From positions 62,001-126,000 of the forward strand of contig JAUYAO010000054.1 in the NCBI GenBank assembly GCA_030692565.1: 64,000 bases of DNA. Reading direction: 5' to 3'. Position 1 is the stretch's first letter. The number at the start of each line of letters is the position of its first letter. Shown piece after piece: positions 52,271 to 60,345 of this stretch. Both the position numbers and the translations under genes were made by a program. This DNA is from Nitrospira sp. (GTDB taxonomy: Bacteria > Nitrospirota > Nitrospiria > Nitrospirales > Nitrospiraceae). The notes beneath the pieces are model-generated. The model saw only the letters and a list, made by a program, of their open reading frames with translations, was not told the origin of the DNA and did no database searches.

Positions 52271-52879
52271 ATGAAGCGCGTTGAGCTGGAACGCCGAGCT
52301 GAAGCTGCTTTCCGCCGCCATCGGGGCGTGCTGCGGACCTCTCATGCGCTGAAGCTGGGGATCCATCCACGCATTCTCTACCGCCTTCGTGACGCCGGGC
52401 GGCTTGTCTCTGTGACCCGGGGAGTGTACCGGCTGGCCGAACTGCCGGAGCCGAGCCATCCGGATCTTCTTGTCGTGGCGCGTCGAGTCCCTCAGGCAGT
52501 GATCTGTCTCATCTCGGCGCTCTCCTTCCATGGTCTCACCACCCAAATCCCGCACGAGGTCCACATTGCGTTGCCTCGTCGGACCCGGTATCCACGGCTC
52601 GACCATCCTCCGCTTCGCGTGTTTCTGATGACGGGTGCCGCGTACTCCGAAGGGATCGAAACGCATTCAATCGAGGGTATACCGATTCGCGTATATGGAC
52701 CAGAAAAGACGGTGGTGGACTGCTTCAAGTTTCGGAACAAAATCGGCATCGATGTGGCCGTTGAGGCGCTGCGACTGGCCCGTGAGCGGAAGCGCGTGAC
52801 GCCCCGTGCGCTGCTTCAGTATGCTCGACTCTGCCGAGTTGAACGTGTCATGCGTCCGTATCTGGAGGCGCTGACATAA
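52271..52879 (+). CDS. abiEi: AbiEi-family type IV antitoxin
   Basis: The 202-residue protein has an N-terminal winged helix (FRRHRGVLRTSHALKLGIHPRILYRLRDAGRLVSVTRGVYRLAEL) followed by the AbiEi_3/4-type domain with VCLISALSFHGL, HIALPRRTRYP and RVYGPEKTVVDCFKFR. AbiEi represses the operon and blocks the AbiEii nucleotidyltransferase. ATG 52271 is taken; GTG 52247 would add eight residues over the palindromic word. The stop overlaps the toxin start (TAATG). Confidence 0.88.
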   Translation: MKRVELERRAEAAFRRHRGVLRTSHALKLGIHPRILYRLRDAGRLVSVTRGVYRLAELPEPSHPDLLVVARRVPQAVICLISALSFHGLTTQIPHEVHIALPRRTRYPRLDHPPLRVFLMTGAAYSEGIETHSIEGIPIRVYGPEKTVVDCFKFRNKIGIDVAVEALRLARERKRVTPRALLQYARLCRVERVMRPYLEALT

Positions 52880-53793
52880 TGGCCGGTCATCCGTCCAATC
52901 TGCCGGCATCGATTCATCAGCGGCTGCTCAATCAAGCCAAGGCGCAGGACCGGCCTCTTCAAGAGTTGCTCCAGTATTTTGCCATTGAACGATTCCTGTT
53001 CCGTCTCAGTCAATCGCCGCATGCCACAAGGTTTTATCTCAAGGGGGCCCTCATGCTTCGGCTCTGGGATGCGCCCCTTTCGCGCCCGACGATCGATGTG
53101 GATCTGATGGGGCGGCAGGTGCTGTCCCAGGAGGAGCTGGAGCAGGTCATCAAAGATGTCTGCGGACAAAAGGTGTCGGATGACGGATGTCTCTTCGACG
53201 CAGCAACCGTGCGAGTCCAGCCCATTCGCCTTGAGGATCAGTACGGAGGTATCCGTGTCGCGTTCATTTCCCACATTGGAAAGATGCGGCTCAACATGCA
53301 GGTGGATGTCGGATTTGGTGACGTCATCGTTCCAGGGCCGATTCCGATTGATTTCCCGGCGCTCCTTGATTTTCCGTCCCCCCATCTTCTGGCGTACTCT
53401 CCTGAGAGCGCGATCGCGGAGAAATTTCAGGCGATGGTGATGCTGGATGCAGCGAATAGCCGAATGAAGGATTTTTATGACATTTGGCTTCTCGCCAGAG
53501 CTCATCCATTTGATGGCTCGGTCTTGAGCCAAGCGATCCAGGCCACGTTTACGCGGCGACAGACCGCATTCCCGGTAGACATCCCCACCGCGCTGACGGA
53601 TCGCTTTGTGAAGGATCGCATCAAGCAGACGCAGTGGAAGGCCTTTGTCCGGAAAGGCCATCTTGCGGCTGAGCAGGTGTCACTCAGTGAGGTCGTGGAA
53701 TTACTTCAAGGCTTCCTCATGCCTCCAATGCGAGCCGCTGCCAAAAGAGAGATGTTTCAACGTCATTGGCCAGCCGGCGGGCCTTGGACGTGA
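52879..53793 (+). CDS. abiEii: AbiEii/AbiGii-family nucleotidyltransferase toxin
   Basis: The 304-residue protein has the nucleotidyltransferase core: KGALMLRLW, then RPTIDVDLMG with the catalytic Asp pair, a later conserved PESAIAEKFQAMV and KDFYDIWLLA. Known members transfer nucleotides, in characterised cases to tRNA acceptor ends, and abort phage infection. ATG 52879 shares a base with the AbiEi stop. It is the last gene of the island; the right attachment repeat lies 180 bases further on. Confidence 0.9.
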   Translation: MAGHPSNLPASIHQRLLNQAKAQDRPLQELLQYFAIERFLFRLSQSPHATRFYLKGALMLRLWDAPLSRPTIDVDLMGRQVLSQEELEQVIKDVCGQKVSDDGCLFDAATVRVQPIRLEDQYGGIRVAFISHIGKMRLNMQVDVGFGDVIVPGPIPIDFPALLDFPSPHLLAYSPESAIAEKFQAMVMLDAANSRMKDFYDIWLLARAHPFDGSVLSQAIQATFTRRQTAFPVDIPTALTDRFVKDRIKQTQWKAFVRKGHLAAEQVSLSEVVELLQGFLMPPMRAAAKREMFQRHWPAGGPWT

Positions 53794-53972
53794 CTTCGTG
53801 GCTCAGAGTTCCGACCACAATTCAGAGCAGATAATTGAGACGGTGCCGGTCGAGAACGGACATTAATAAATCGTGCAAGTGATTGAAATGCCGTTGCCGG
53901 AGTTGACTTCCACAGATTTTGCAAAAATATGATAAGGTGCTGACAAATAAAGTGTTTATGGGTGGCAGAATT

Positions 53973-54020
53973 GCCCTTTTAAGGCGAGGGCCCTGGGTTC
54001 GAGTCCCAGCCGGCTCACCA
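53973..54020 (+). repeat. Attachment repeat, right copy (tRNA-Lys 3' fragment)
   Basis: Identical over 48 bases to the 3' part of tRNA-Lys, but the 5' acceptor and D-arm are missing, so it is not a gene. The 420 bp gap it sits in (53794-54213) otherwise holds only an AT-rich stretch with TTGACT and TATGAT 19 bases apart near 53903-53933, a weak promoter candidate pointing at the repeat. Confidence 0.9.
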
Positions 54021-54213
54021 CGTTGTGAATAGCATCCGTCATGTGGGATGGTTCTCACGTCGATTCTGCGCCAGTGCGCACTAACACACCCTAATGAGAC
54101 TGCTGTGGTCCCTTCGTCAGGAAAAAAGAGGGGGTGGCTTGACGCCCCAGTAATGCAACCAATACACTGGCCACCATACGTAGGTTTCCCACACATTGAG
54201 CGAGGGACATGAC

Positions 54214-54873
54214 ATGCCATTGATTAAGATTGATCGAGACGAGCTACCGGGGCGATTGGTGACGGGTCTATCGAAGATTGGCCTGGCGATGAAGAGCCGG
54301 CCATGGCGTCGGCAGGGACGGCAGGGGGTTGGGCCATTGCAGGTGCAGGTCTTGTCCTTCTTGCGAACACAGCCCAATCGTTGCGCCATGGTGTCGGTCA
54401 TTGCGAGAGAGCTTTCCGTCAAGCTTCCGACGGCATCGGAGGTCATTCGTACGCTGGAGTTGAAGCAGTTGGTGCGGCGCCGCCGGTCTGATGAGGATAA
54501 TCGGGTGGTGACGGTGCATTTGACGGCGAAGGGAATGAAGGCCAGTCAGGTGGGAACGGGATGGCCGGAAGCGTTAGCGGCCGCGACGCAGCAGTTGTCG
54601 GGGCAGGAGCAGGCCAATCTTCTTGCCATTCTGGTCAAGATGATTCGAGCGCTACAATTACAGGGAGAGATTCCTGTGGCGCGGATGTGCGTATCGTGTG
54701 AGCATTTTAGCCCCAACGCGCATCCAAACAGCGCAGCTTCTCACCATTGCCAGTTCATTGATACCTCGCTGGCGGATCAATCATTGCGCCTGGATTGTTC
54801 GGATTACGTTGAGGCTGCTCCCTTGGTAGCGAAGCAGGCCTGGGAAAAGTTTGTCCAAGCAAAATCTGCGTAG
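54214..54873 (+). CDS. MarR-like regulator with a C-terminal Cys cluster
   Basis: The 219-residue protein has a winged helix (VGPLQVQVLSFLRTQPNRCAMVSVIARELSVKLPTASEVIRTLELKQLVRRRRSDEDNRVVTVHLT) of the MarR type. The C-terminal 65 residues contain CVSCEHF, a His-Cys pair and a later DC, a ligand set able to hold a metal or Fe-S cluster. That would make it a redox or metal sensor. ATG 54214 follows AGGG. It is the first gene to the right of the island, so the island does not seem to disrupt it. Confidence 0.82.
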   Translation: MPLIKIDRDELPGRLVTGLSKIGLAMKSRPWRRQGRQGVGPLQVQVLSFLRTQPNRCAMVSVIARELSVKLPTASEVIRTLELKQLVRRRRSDEDNRVVTVHLTAKGMKASQVGTGWPEALAAATQQLSGQEQANLLAILVKMIRALQLQGEIPVARMCVSCEHFSPNAHPNSAASHHCQFIDTSLADQSLRLDCSDYVEAAPLVAKQAWEKFVQAKSA

Positions 54874-54915
54874 TGGTAAGTGCGAGAAAATCTGTGTTGT
54901 CGTGGAGACGACAGG

Positions 54916-55509
54916 CTAAGGCTTACTGCCTCTGACCGGTTCTTTGACCAGATACAACGAACGATCCGATTCGATATTCGTGAGGAGGTCTTCCAGTGCT
55001 AGCTGGAGGGCCGCCTCAATGGGATCGCGATCGGATGCCGTGACCCACCGCGCAGAGGATCCAGTCGCGGATCGTTCCACATCATAGGACTTGATCGGGT
55101 CTGTCGCTGTTCCCATATCTGCCTGGAGGCGGACGTGGTAGACGTAGGGCCCCCGTGCGATCATTGAGAGTCTGGCGGTCACTTTCATGGCCAGATCTGC
55201 AGGCCCTTCGGACACCGACGCGAAGGTGCCTCGGTTGCGGATGTATTCCATTGTGGCGCGGGAGAGATCCGGAGTGCGCCACTCCAGCAGCGTGATGCCC
55301 GGCATGTGATCGGCGCCTTGAATCGTCAAGCTGCTGATCCCCACTTGCAGTGAGCGGGGAATAGAGTTGCTTGCTGGATGGCTCGGGACCGGATGGACTT
55401 CAATCCGATGTACGCATCCCGGCAGGGTAGTGAGGATGAGCAGCAAGGTGCCCATCCATCCGTCTATCAAGAATCGAGTGCGAGGGGGACATCTATAGAT
55501 CCAGCGCAT
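54916..55509 (-). CDS. Lipoprotein of unknown function
   Basis: The 197-residue protein has a lipoprotein signal with lipobox LPGC near residue 32 and a soluble domain of about 160 residues with strands such as LQVGISSLTI, MKVTARLSMIARGPYVYHVRLQADMG and a helix-rich end (IEAALQLALEDLLTNI). The fold could be that of LptE- or GNA1162-like outer-membrane lipoproteins, but no family is recognised. It follows the 55534 gene on the same strand at short spacing. Confidence 0.78.
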   Translation of the reverse strand: MRWIYRCPPRTRFLIDGWMGTLLLILTTLPGCVHRIEVHPVPSHPASNSIPRSLQVGISSLTIQGADHMPGITLLEWRTPDLSRATMEYIRNRGTFASVSEGPADLAMKVTARLSMIARGPYVYHVRLQADMGTATDPIKSYDVERSATGSSARWVTASDRDPIEAALQLALEDLLTNIESDRSLYLVKEPVRGSKP

Positions 55510-55533
55510 AGTCGCGATATCGGGCCGGCAAGG

Positions 55534-56016
55534 CTAGGGAAGCGCGTGGGTTGTGGGCGGGGACAAGATCTCGAGGTCTTTCAGCGCCCGCTGAGCCTGC
55601 TCGCGGTATGAACGGTCGGTAGGGTTGGTATAGGTATCGACGATTCTCTGATAGGTGGCGCGTGCTTGCGTGGGTTGCTTCTTTATCGAAAAATATTGGC
55701 CCAGTGCGAGCCAGTTTTGCGCCGCCGCCTCATTGGCGGTTTTCATCAAGGCAAACTCCCGTTCCACTTGCGTGGTGCCTTGCAGCTGTGCCCGCTTCCG
55801 AACAGTCTCCCCCATCTGACCCGCCATGGCTTCAATCTGCTCGTTCTCGCGCACGGCCGCCTCGACGTGGTTAGTCTTCAGGTGCGAGTAGAACGCTTCG
55901 ACATGGTCTTTCACGATGTCGGCCCGCTGTTGATAGGTATCGTGGGTACACCCGAAGCTGAGTGCCAGCAGGGCTCCAAGGCCAGCGGTAGCGAAATGTA
56001 AGGTTGATCTAACCAT
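55534..56016 (-). CDS. TPR-like lipoprotein, hypothetical
   Basis: The 160-residue protein has a lipoprotein-type signal (LGALLALSFGC) and a helical body with one clear TPR-like pair (NWLALGQYFSIKKQPTQARATYQRIVDTY) near the end. ATG 56016 is chosen because AAGGA precedes it by eight bases. It probably acts at the outer membrane. The partner downstream is another lipoprotein, and the two may form a unit. Confidence 0.78.
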   Translation of the reverse strand: MVRSTLHFATAGLGALLALSFGCTHDTYQQRADIVKDHVEAFYSHLKTNHVEAAVRENEQIEAMAGQMGETVRKRAQLQGTTQVEREFALMKTANEAAAQNWLALGQYFSIKKQPTQARATYQRIVDTYTNPTDRSYREQAQRALKDLEILSPPTTHALP

Positions 56017-56219
56017 GAGCAGCATCCTTTCTCGGAACGGTCAAATCTGGAGATTGGCCGTTGGACGAGAGAGTCTACCACATTCAATCCTGAGATCGGT
56101 ATCGGACGGTGTCGGCGGTTTGGATCGGCCTTGTGCCGGTGGTGCAGAAAGGCGTAGTGACAGGGCGTTCGCGAGTGTGATACAACTCCCGCGTTCCTTG
56201 CCACTGTCGTCGTTCATAT

Positions 56220-56297
56220 GTCCCCATCGTCTAGCCTGGCCTAGGACATTGCCCTTTCAAGGCAGTAACACGGGTTCAAATCCCGTTGGGGACACCA
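56220..56297 (+). tRNA. tRNA-Glu (anticodon TTC)
   Basis: A 78-nt cloverleaf: acceptor GTCCCCA with TGGGGAC, D-arm with an enlarged loop, anticodon stem TTGCC/GGCAG with loop CTTTCAA, T-arm ACGGG-TTCAAAT-CCCGT and encoded CCA. The anticodon reads GAA and GAG. Confidence 0.95.
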
Positions 56298-56441
56298 ACC
56301 ATCCTTCAGCTCGATGCCTGTTTCAGCATCCCTCCGCATCCCCATGGGGTTCCCGTTGTGTTTGCGGATCCTGCCGGGTACACTTTCTTCGTCAGCCGCG
56401 TGTGCGTAGTGGTGGTGGTGCGTGCAACAGGGAGACGGACT

Positions 56442-57296
56442 ATGCAATGGGGAGTTTGCTGCAGCCTGGTAGTTGGAATGGTGGCGGCGCTGTCATTCGC
56501 TGAGGCGGCAGATCTGCCTTCTTCGAAAGGCGCTCCGCCAAAATCCGTAGAAGCCGTCAAAGGCAAAGATGGTGCTCCGATGTTCCTGGTTCCCGCCGGG
56601 CCTTTTCTCATGGGCGCCAATGAAGGATTGCCGAATGAACGGCCCGAGCACACAGTGACCATCAAGGCGTTTTACATTGATCAATATGAGGTCACGTCCG
56701 GGCGGTATCAGCAATTTCTTGAGCTGGGCAAGCGCGGGGATCCGGTACCCACCGATGAGGATTCGGGGCGTTCTCTCGAGGATCGCCCTGTCGTGGGGGT
56801 GACCTGGACGGAAGCCGCCGCTTATTGTGCATGGGCAGGGAAACGATTGCCCTCTGAAGCTGAATGGGAAAAGGCGGCGCGGGGGACGGATGGCCGGCGA
56901 TATCCTTGGGGGGCGATGCAGCCATTTGTCGATATTGCGAACTACAATCGCGGTCTTTGGGTGAGTGAGGCCATTACCTTGGTGCCGGTCGGCAGCGGAC
57001 TGGAGGGAATGAGTGTTCGCCATGGATTGAAGGAAGGGGGCAAGAGCCCGTACGGCCTTGCGCACATGGCCGGAAATGCGGCTGAATGGGTGAACGATTG
57101 GTACGATCGTGAGTATTATCAGAAGAGCCCTGACGCTGATCCCCTGGGTCCGAAAAGCGGGGAGAAACGGGTCATTCGTGGTGGGTCGTGGGCGGATCTA
57201 CCAACGGCATTGCGCGTGACGGCTCGATTTTCAGCGGAGCCGGAGTTTGAAGATCGGACGGTCGGGTTTCGATGTGCCCTGGATGCTGCGAAGTAG
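56442..57296 (+). CDS. Secreted SUMF1/formylglycine-generating-enzyme-like domain protein
   Basis: The 284-residue protein has a signal peptide (MQWGVCCSLVVGMVAALSFAEA) and a SUMF1 domain: FLVPAGPFLMGANEG, YIDQYEVTSGRYQQFL, PVVGVTWTEAAAYCAWAGKRLPSEAEWEKAARG, NAAEWVNDWYD and the end GGSWADLP to GFRCALD. It does not show the paired active-site Cys of true sulfatase-activating enzymes, so it is probably a binding or other-function member. ATG 56442 follows GGGAGA. A membrane cytochrome c gene follows. Confidence 0.88.
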   Translation: MQWGVCCSLVVGMVAALSFAEAADLPSSKGAPPKSVEAVKGKDGAPMFLVPAGPFLMGANEGLPNERPEHTVTIKAFYIDQYEVTSGRYQQFLELGKRGDPVPTDEDSGRSLEDRPVVGVTWTEAAAYCAWAGKRLPSEAEWEKAARGTDGRRYPWGAMQPFVDIANYNRGLWVSEAITLVPVGSGLEGMSVRHGLKEGGKSPYGLAHMAGNAAEWVNDWYDREYYQKSPDADPLGPKSGEKRVIRGGSWADLPTALRVTARFSAEPEFEDRTVGFRCALDAAK

Positions 57297-57357
57297 TCCG
57301 GATCGCCCGTCCCATTCTGATGGAGAGCATTGGTCCCAACATCGTCTTTGAATCTGC

Positions 57358-57897
57358 ATGCAGGTTGATCCCTTAGAACCATCCGTTTCATCCCCACACA
57401 CGCCTCGACCACCGGAGCGGTCGGCGATCATAATTGTCATGGTGTTGGTGCTGCTCTATGCGTTGTGGACGTTGCGCACTCCGCCAGCTCCATCGGCCGG
57501 ATCCGTGGCTCCGAAAAATGTTGGGCCGACTTCGCTGACGGCAGAGATGATCCCGCTCGTGTCCGGGGACGAACCGATTGTTGAGATGTTCACCAAAGCT
57601 GGTTGTCCTGTGTGTCACGCGATTCCTGGAATTCCAGGCGCGGTCGGGCAGGTTGGCCCGCGCCTCACTCTTGGCGTGACAGGGGCTCAACGGCTGGCCG
57701 ACCCCTCTTATCACGGGAAGGCCAGCACCGTGCACGAGTATGTTGTGGAGTCTGTGGTGGATCCGTCAGTGTTTGTTGTTCCGGGGTATCCGGAGCGGAC
57801 GATGCCGGTATGGTATGGCGCAAAGCTGAGCGCGCTGGCATTGGAGAAGATTGCGGAGTATTTGGAGCATCAGACGGGGAATGCCCCGGAACGGTAA
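57358..57897 (+). CDS. Membrane-anchored monohaem cytochrome c
   Basis: The 179-residue protein has a short cytoplasmic end, one membrane anchor (AIIIVMVLVLLYALW) and then a periplasmic c-type domain. The haem site is CPVCH near residue 83, and the sixth ligand is probably the Met in RTMPVWYG near 155. Such cytochromes carry electrons between respiratory complexes. It follows a secreted SUMF1 gene and is convergent with pilU. No ribosome site is obvious at ATG 57358. Confidence 0.85.
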   Translation: MQVDPLEPSVSSPHTPRPPERSAIIIVMVLVLLYALWTLRTPPAPSAGSVAPKNVGPTSLTAEMIPLVSGDEPIVEMFTKAGCPVCHAIPGIPGAVGQVGPRLTLGVTGAQRLADPSYHGKASTVHEYVVESVVDPSVFVVPGYPERTMPVWYGAKLSALALEKIAEYLEHQTGNAPER

Positions 57898-57934
57898 CCG
57901 GCCGACGGTCAATGCTTCGCTTCCCGCACGTGTG

Positions 57935-59104
57935 TCAGCGCTTCTTGAGAGGCACTACGTTTCCGCTCCCCTGAATCTTAAAGGCATCGCTCTGCTGGTG
58001 CGAGGGGTGCTTATCCAGCAGGGCATTCACCGCGTCATCGCCTTTGAGCCCTTCCAGCTTGATCTTGAGACGGAGATTGTTGGCGCTGTCCGCATTGATC
58101 AAGGCCTGTTCAAGGCTGATCTTATTAGCTTTGTAGAGCTGGAAGAGGACGTGGTCGAAGGTTTGGCAGCCTTCATCGACTCCCTGCTCCATCGCTTCTT
58201 TGAGCGTGTCGATTTCTGCCTTCTTGACGAGGTCTTTCACGCGCGGTGTATCCAGCATGATTTCGAGCGCCGGCACACGCCGCCCATCGAGGGAGGGAAT
58301 GAGGCGTTGTGAAATAATGGCGCGCAGGTTCAGCGAGAGCTGAAGATAGATTTGCGGATGCCGTTCGACCGGGAAGAAGTTCATGATGCGCTCAATGGCC
58401 TGGTTGGCATTATTCGAGTGCAACGTCGCGATGCAGAGGTGCCCGGTTTCTGCGAACGTAATGGCGGCTTCCATGGTTTCGGTATCCCGGACTTCGCCGA
58501 TGAGAATCACGTCGGGGGCCTGCCGGAGGGTATTTTTCAGGGCATTCTGAAAGCTCAGGGTGTCGAAGCCGATCTCTCGCTGGGTGATCAGCGATTTCTT
58601 GTGGCTGTGGACGAATTCGATCGGGTCTTCGACCGTGATGATGTGCCCTTGGTGAATGGAGTTCCGATGGTCGATCATGGCCGCGAGCGAGGTTGATTTT
58701 CCGGAGCCGGTGGCGCCGACGACCAACACAAGCCCGCGCTTGGTCATGGCGATGTCTTTGATGATGGGCGGGAGTTGCAGCTGATCGACGGATTGAATCT
58801 CTGCTTTAATCAGACGGAAGACGAGACCGACATTGCCTCTCTGTCGGAAAATATTCACGCGGAACCGGCCCAGCTCTTTGTAGTAGAGCGCCAGGTTCAT
58901 CTCCATCTTCTCTTCGAATTCTCCCCGTTGCTGCCCGCGCATGAGCGCCAGGGCCAAGGCCTCCAGTTGTTCGTTGCTGAACGGGGGCGCGTCCGTCTGT
59001 TGCGTCGAACCGTGGATCCGATAGATCGGGGGCGCGTCGACCGTGAGGTAGAGGTCGGAGGCTTCTTGGTCGACCATTACTTTTAAGAGGCTGCGGATAT
59101 CCAT
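57935..59104 (-). CDS. pilU: Type IV pilus retraction ATPase, PilU type
   Basis: The 389-residue PilT/PilU family ATPase has Walker A GATGSGKST, an Asp box VEDPIEF, Walker B LIGEVRD and a His box with AETGHLCIATLHSNN. The C-terminal tail of about 45 residues is longer than PilT and fits PilU, the accessory retraction motor. It is encoded 25 bases behind pilT. Retraction ATPases work in the cytoplasm at the pilus base. Confidence 0.92.
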   Translation of the reverse strand: MDIRSLLKVMVDQEASDLYLTVDAPPIYRIHGSTQQTDAPPFSNEQLEALALALMRGQQRGEFEEKMEMNLALYYKELGRFRVNIFRQRGNVGLVFRLIKAEIQSVDQLQLPPIIKDIAMTKRGLVLVVGATGSGKSTSLAAMIDHRNSIHQGHIITVEDPIEFVHSHKKSLITQREIGFDTLSFQNALKNTLRQAPDVILIGEVRDTETMEAAITFAETGHLCIATLHSNNANQAIERIMNFFPVERHPQIYLQLSLNLRAIISQRLIPSLDGRRVPALEIMLDTPRVKDLVKKAEIDTLKEAMEQGVDEGCQTFDHVLFQLYKANKISLEQALINADSANNLRLKIKLEGLKGDDAVNALLDKHPSHQQSDAFKIQGSGNVVPLKKR

Positions 59105-59129
59105 GTCCGTCTCCGTGGTCCTGCGGTGG

Positions 59130-60194
59130 TTACGCGGCGCCGCTGAGTGAGGCGGCTGATCCGAAGAGGTTCGGATTCATGCTGCGCGATTGCGCTTCGG
59201 CTTTCGTGACGACGCCACGCGTTGCCAGTTCGAGTAACGCCATGTCCATCGTCTGCATGCCGTCTTTCTGGCTGGCCTGCATGATGCCGGGGATTTGATG
59301 GAGCTTGGCCTCACGGATCAGGTTGCGGACGGCGGTGGTTGCGACCATGATTTCCAGCGCCGCGACTCGTCCTCCCGACTTTTTCTTGAGCAGCGTCTGG
59401 GTAATAACGGCTTCCAGGGCTTCTGACAGCTGCGTCCGGATCTGTGCCTGTTGTGCCGGTGGGAAGGCGTCGATGATACGGTCGATGGTTTTGGGTGCGC
59501 TCGATGTGTGCAGCGTGCCGAAGACCAAGTGCCCGGTTTCTGCCGCAGTCAGTGCGAGCTGAATGGTATCCAGATCGCGCATTTCTCCCACCAGCACGAT
59601 ATCGGGGTCTTCGCGAAGTGCGGATTTGAGGGCATTGGCAAAGGACAGCGTGTGCACGCCCAGCTCCCGTTGGTTCACGAGACATTTCTTTGACTTGTGT
59701 ACGAACTCAATGGGGTCTTCGATTGTGATGATGTGGCCTTCGAAGGTATTGTTCAGATAGTCGACCATGGCGGCGAGCGTCGTCGACTTACCGGACCCGG
59801 TGGGGCCGGTGACGAGGATGAGCCCTTTTTCCTTGTCGCATAGCTGACGCAAGGTGGGCGGCATGCCGAGCTTTTCAAGCGGAAGAATTTCCGTGGGGAT
59901 GTTTCGGAAGACCGCCCCGAGTCCGCGCTGCTGGACAAAGACGTTCACGCGGAAGCGAGCGATATCGCCAAGCTCGAACGAGAAGTCGCATTCCCGATGT
60001 TCTTCGAAGTTTTTTCGCTGGGTATCCGTCATCATGTCGTAGATCAGCGCATGCGTCTCATCCGGTGTAAGGGCCGGGTGATCCAACTTCTTTAGGTCGC
60101 CATGAATGCGAATCATCGGGGGTTCGCCCGAGCTGATATGGCAGTCGGACGCGCCTTCTTTGACTGAAAAGGTCAGGAGTTTGGAAATATCCAT
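59130..60194 (-). CDS. pilT: Type IV pilus retraction ATPase PilT
   Basis: The 354-residue secretion-type ATPase has Walker A GPTGSGKST, IEDPIEFVH, the Walker B LVGEMRD, AETGHLVFGTLHTSSAPKTIDRIIDAFP, and the AIRNLIRE-like motif (VRNLIREAKLHQ) of PilT. It disassembles pilin for twitching or DNA uptake. It is the first gene of the pilT-pilU operon. Other pilus genes are not in the window. Confidence 0.95.
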   Translation of the reverse strand: MDISKLLTFSVKEGASDCHISSGEPPMIRIHGDLKKLDHPALTPDETHALIYDMMTDTQRKNFEEHRECDFSFELGDIARFRVNVFVQQRGLGAVFRNIPTEILPLEKLGMPPTLRQLCDKEKGLILVTGPTGSGKSTTLAAMVDYLNNTFEGHIITIEDPIEFVHKSKKCLVNQRELGVHTLSFANALKSALREDPDIVLVGEMRDLDTIQLALTAAETGHLVFGTLHTSSAPKTIDRIIDAFPPAQQAQIRTQLSEALEAVITQTLLKKKSGGRVAALEIMVATTAVRNLIREAKLHQIPGIMQASQKDGMQTMDMALLELATRGVVTKAEAQSRSMNPNLFGSAASLSGAA

Positions 60195-60345
60195 GGGTAT
60201 GACTCCGTAGTAAGACTGGTCGTCGGTCGTGTGTCGCCACTGTGATCAGCGTGGCGGTTTCCCTGATGAATGACTTGTGAGCATCATGCCATAGCAAGAC
60301 GGGAAAGCAAGAAATTCGCGGGATGATGCGGAGCCGGTTGATCGG

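Larger units (their letters stand above)
48366..54020. mobile_element. tRNA-Lys genomic island carrying defence-type genes
   Basis: It is bounded by 48 bp perfect direct repeats, the left one completing tRNA-Lys and the right one being only a 3' fragment. Cargo, in order: a palindromic operator, a RelE-like pseudogene, an XRE antitoxin, a TOTE-type primase-helicase, and an AbiEi/AbiEii pair. By eye the cargo is less GC-rich than the flanks. No integrase, excisionase, transposase or replication gene is present, so the element is either mobilised in trans or is a decayed remnant. Confidence 0.85.

Noticed and set aside
53973-54020. Second tRNA-Lys gene
   Set aside because: Only the 3' 48 bases are present; the acceptor 5' strand and D-arm are missing, so it is an attachment repeat and not a gene.
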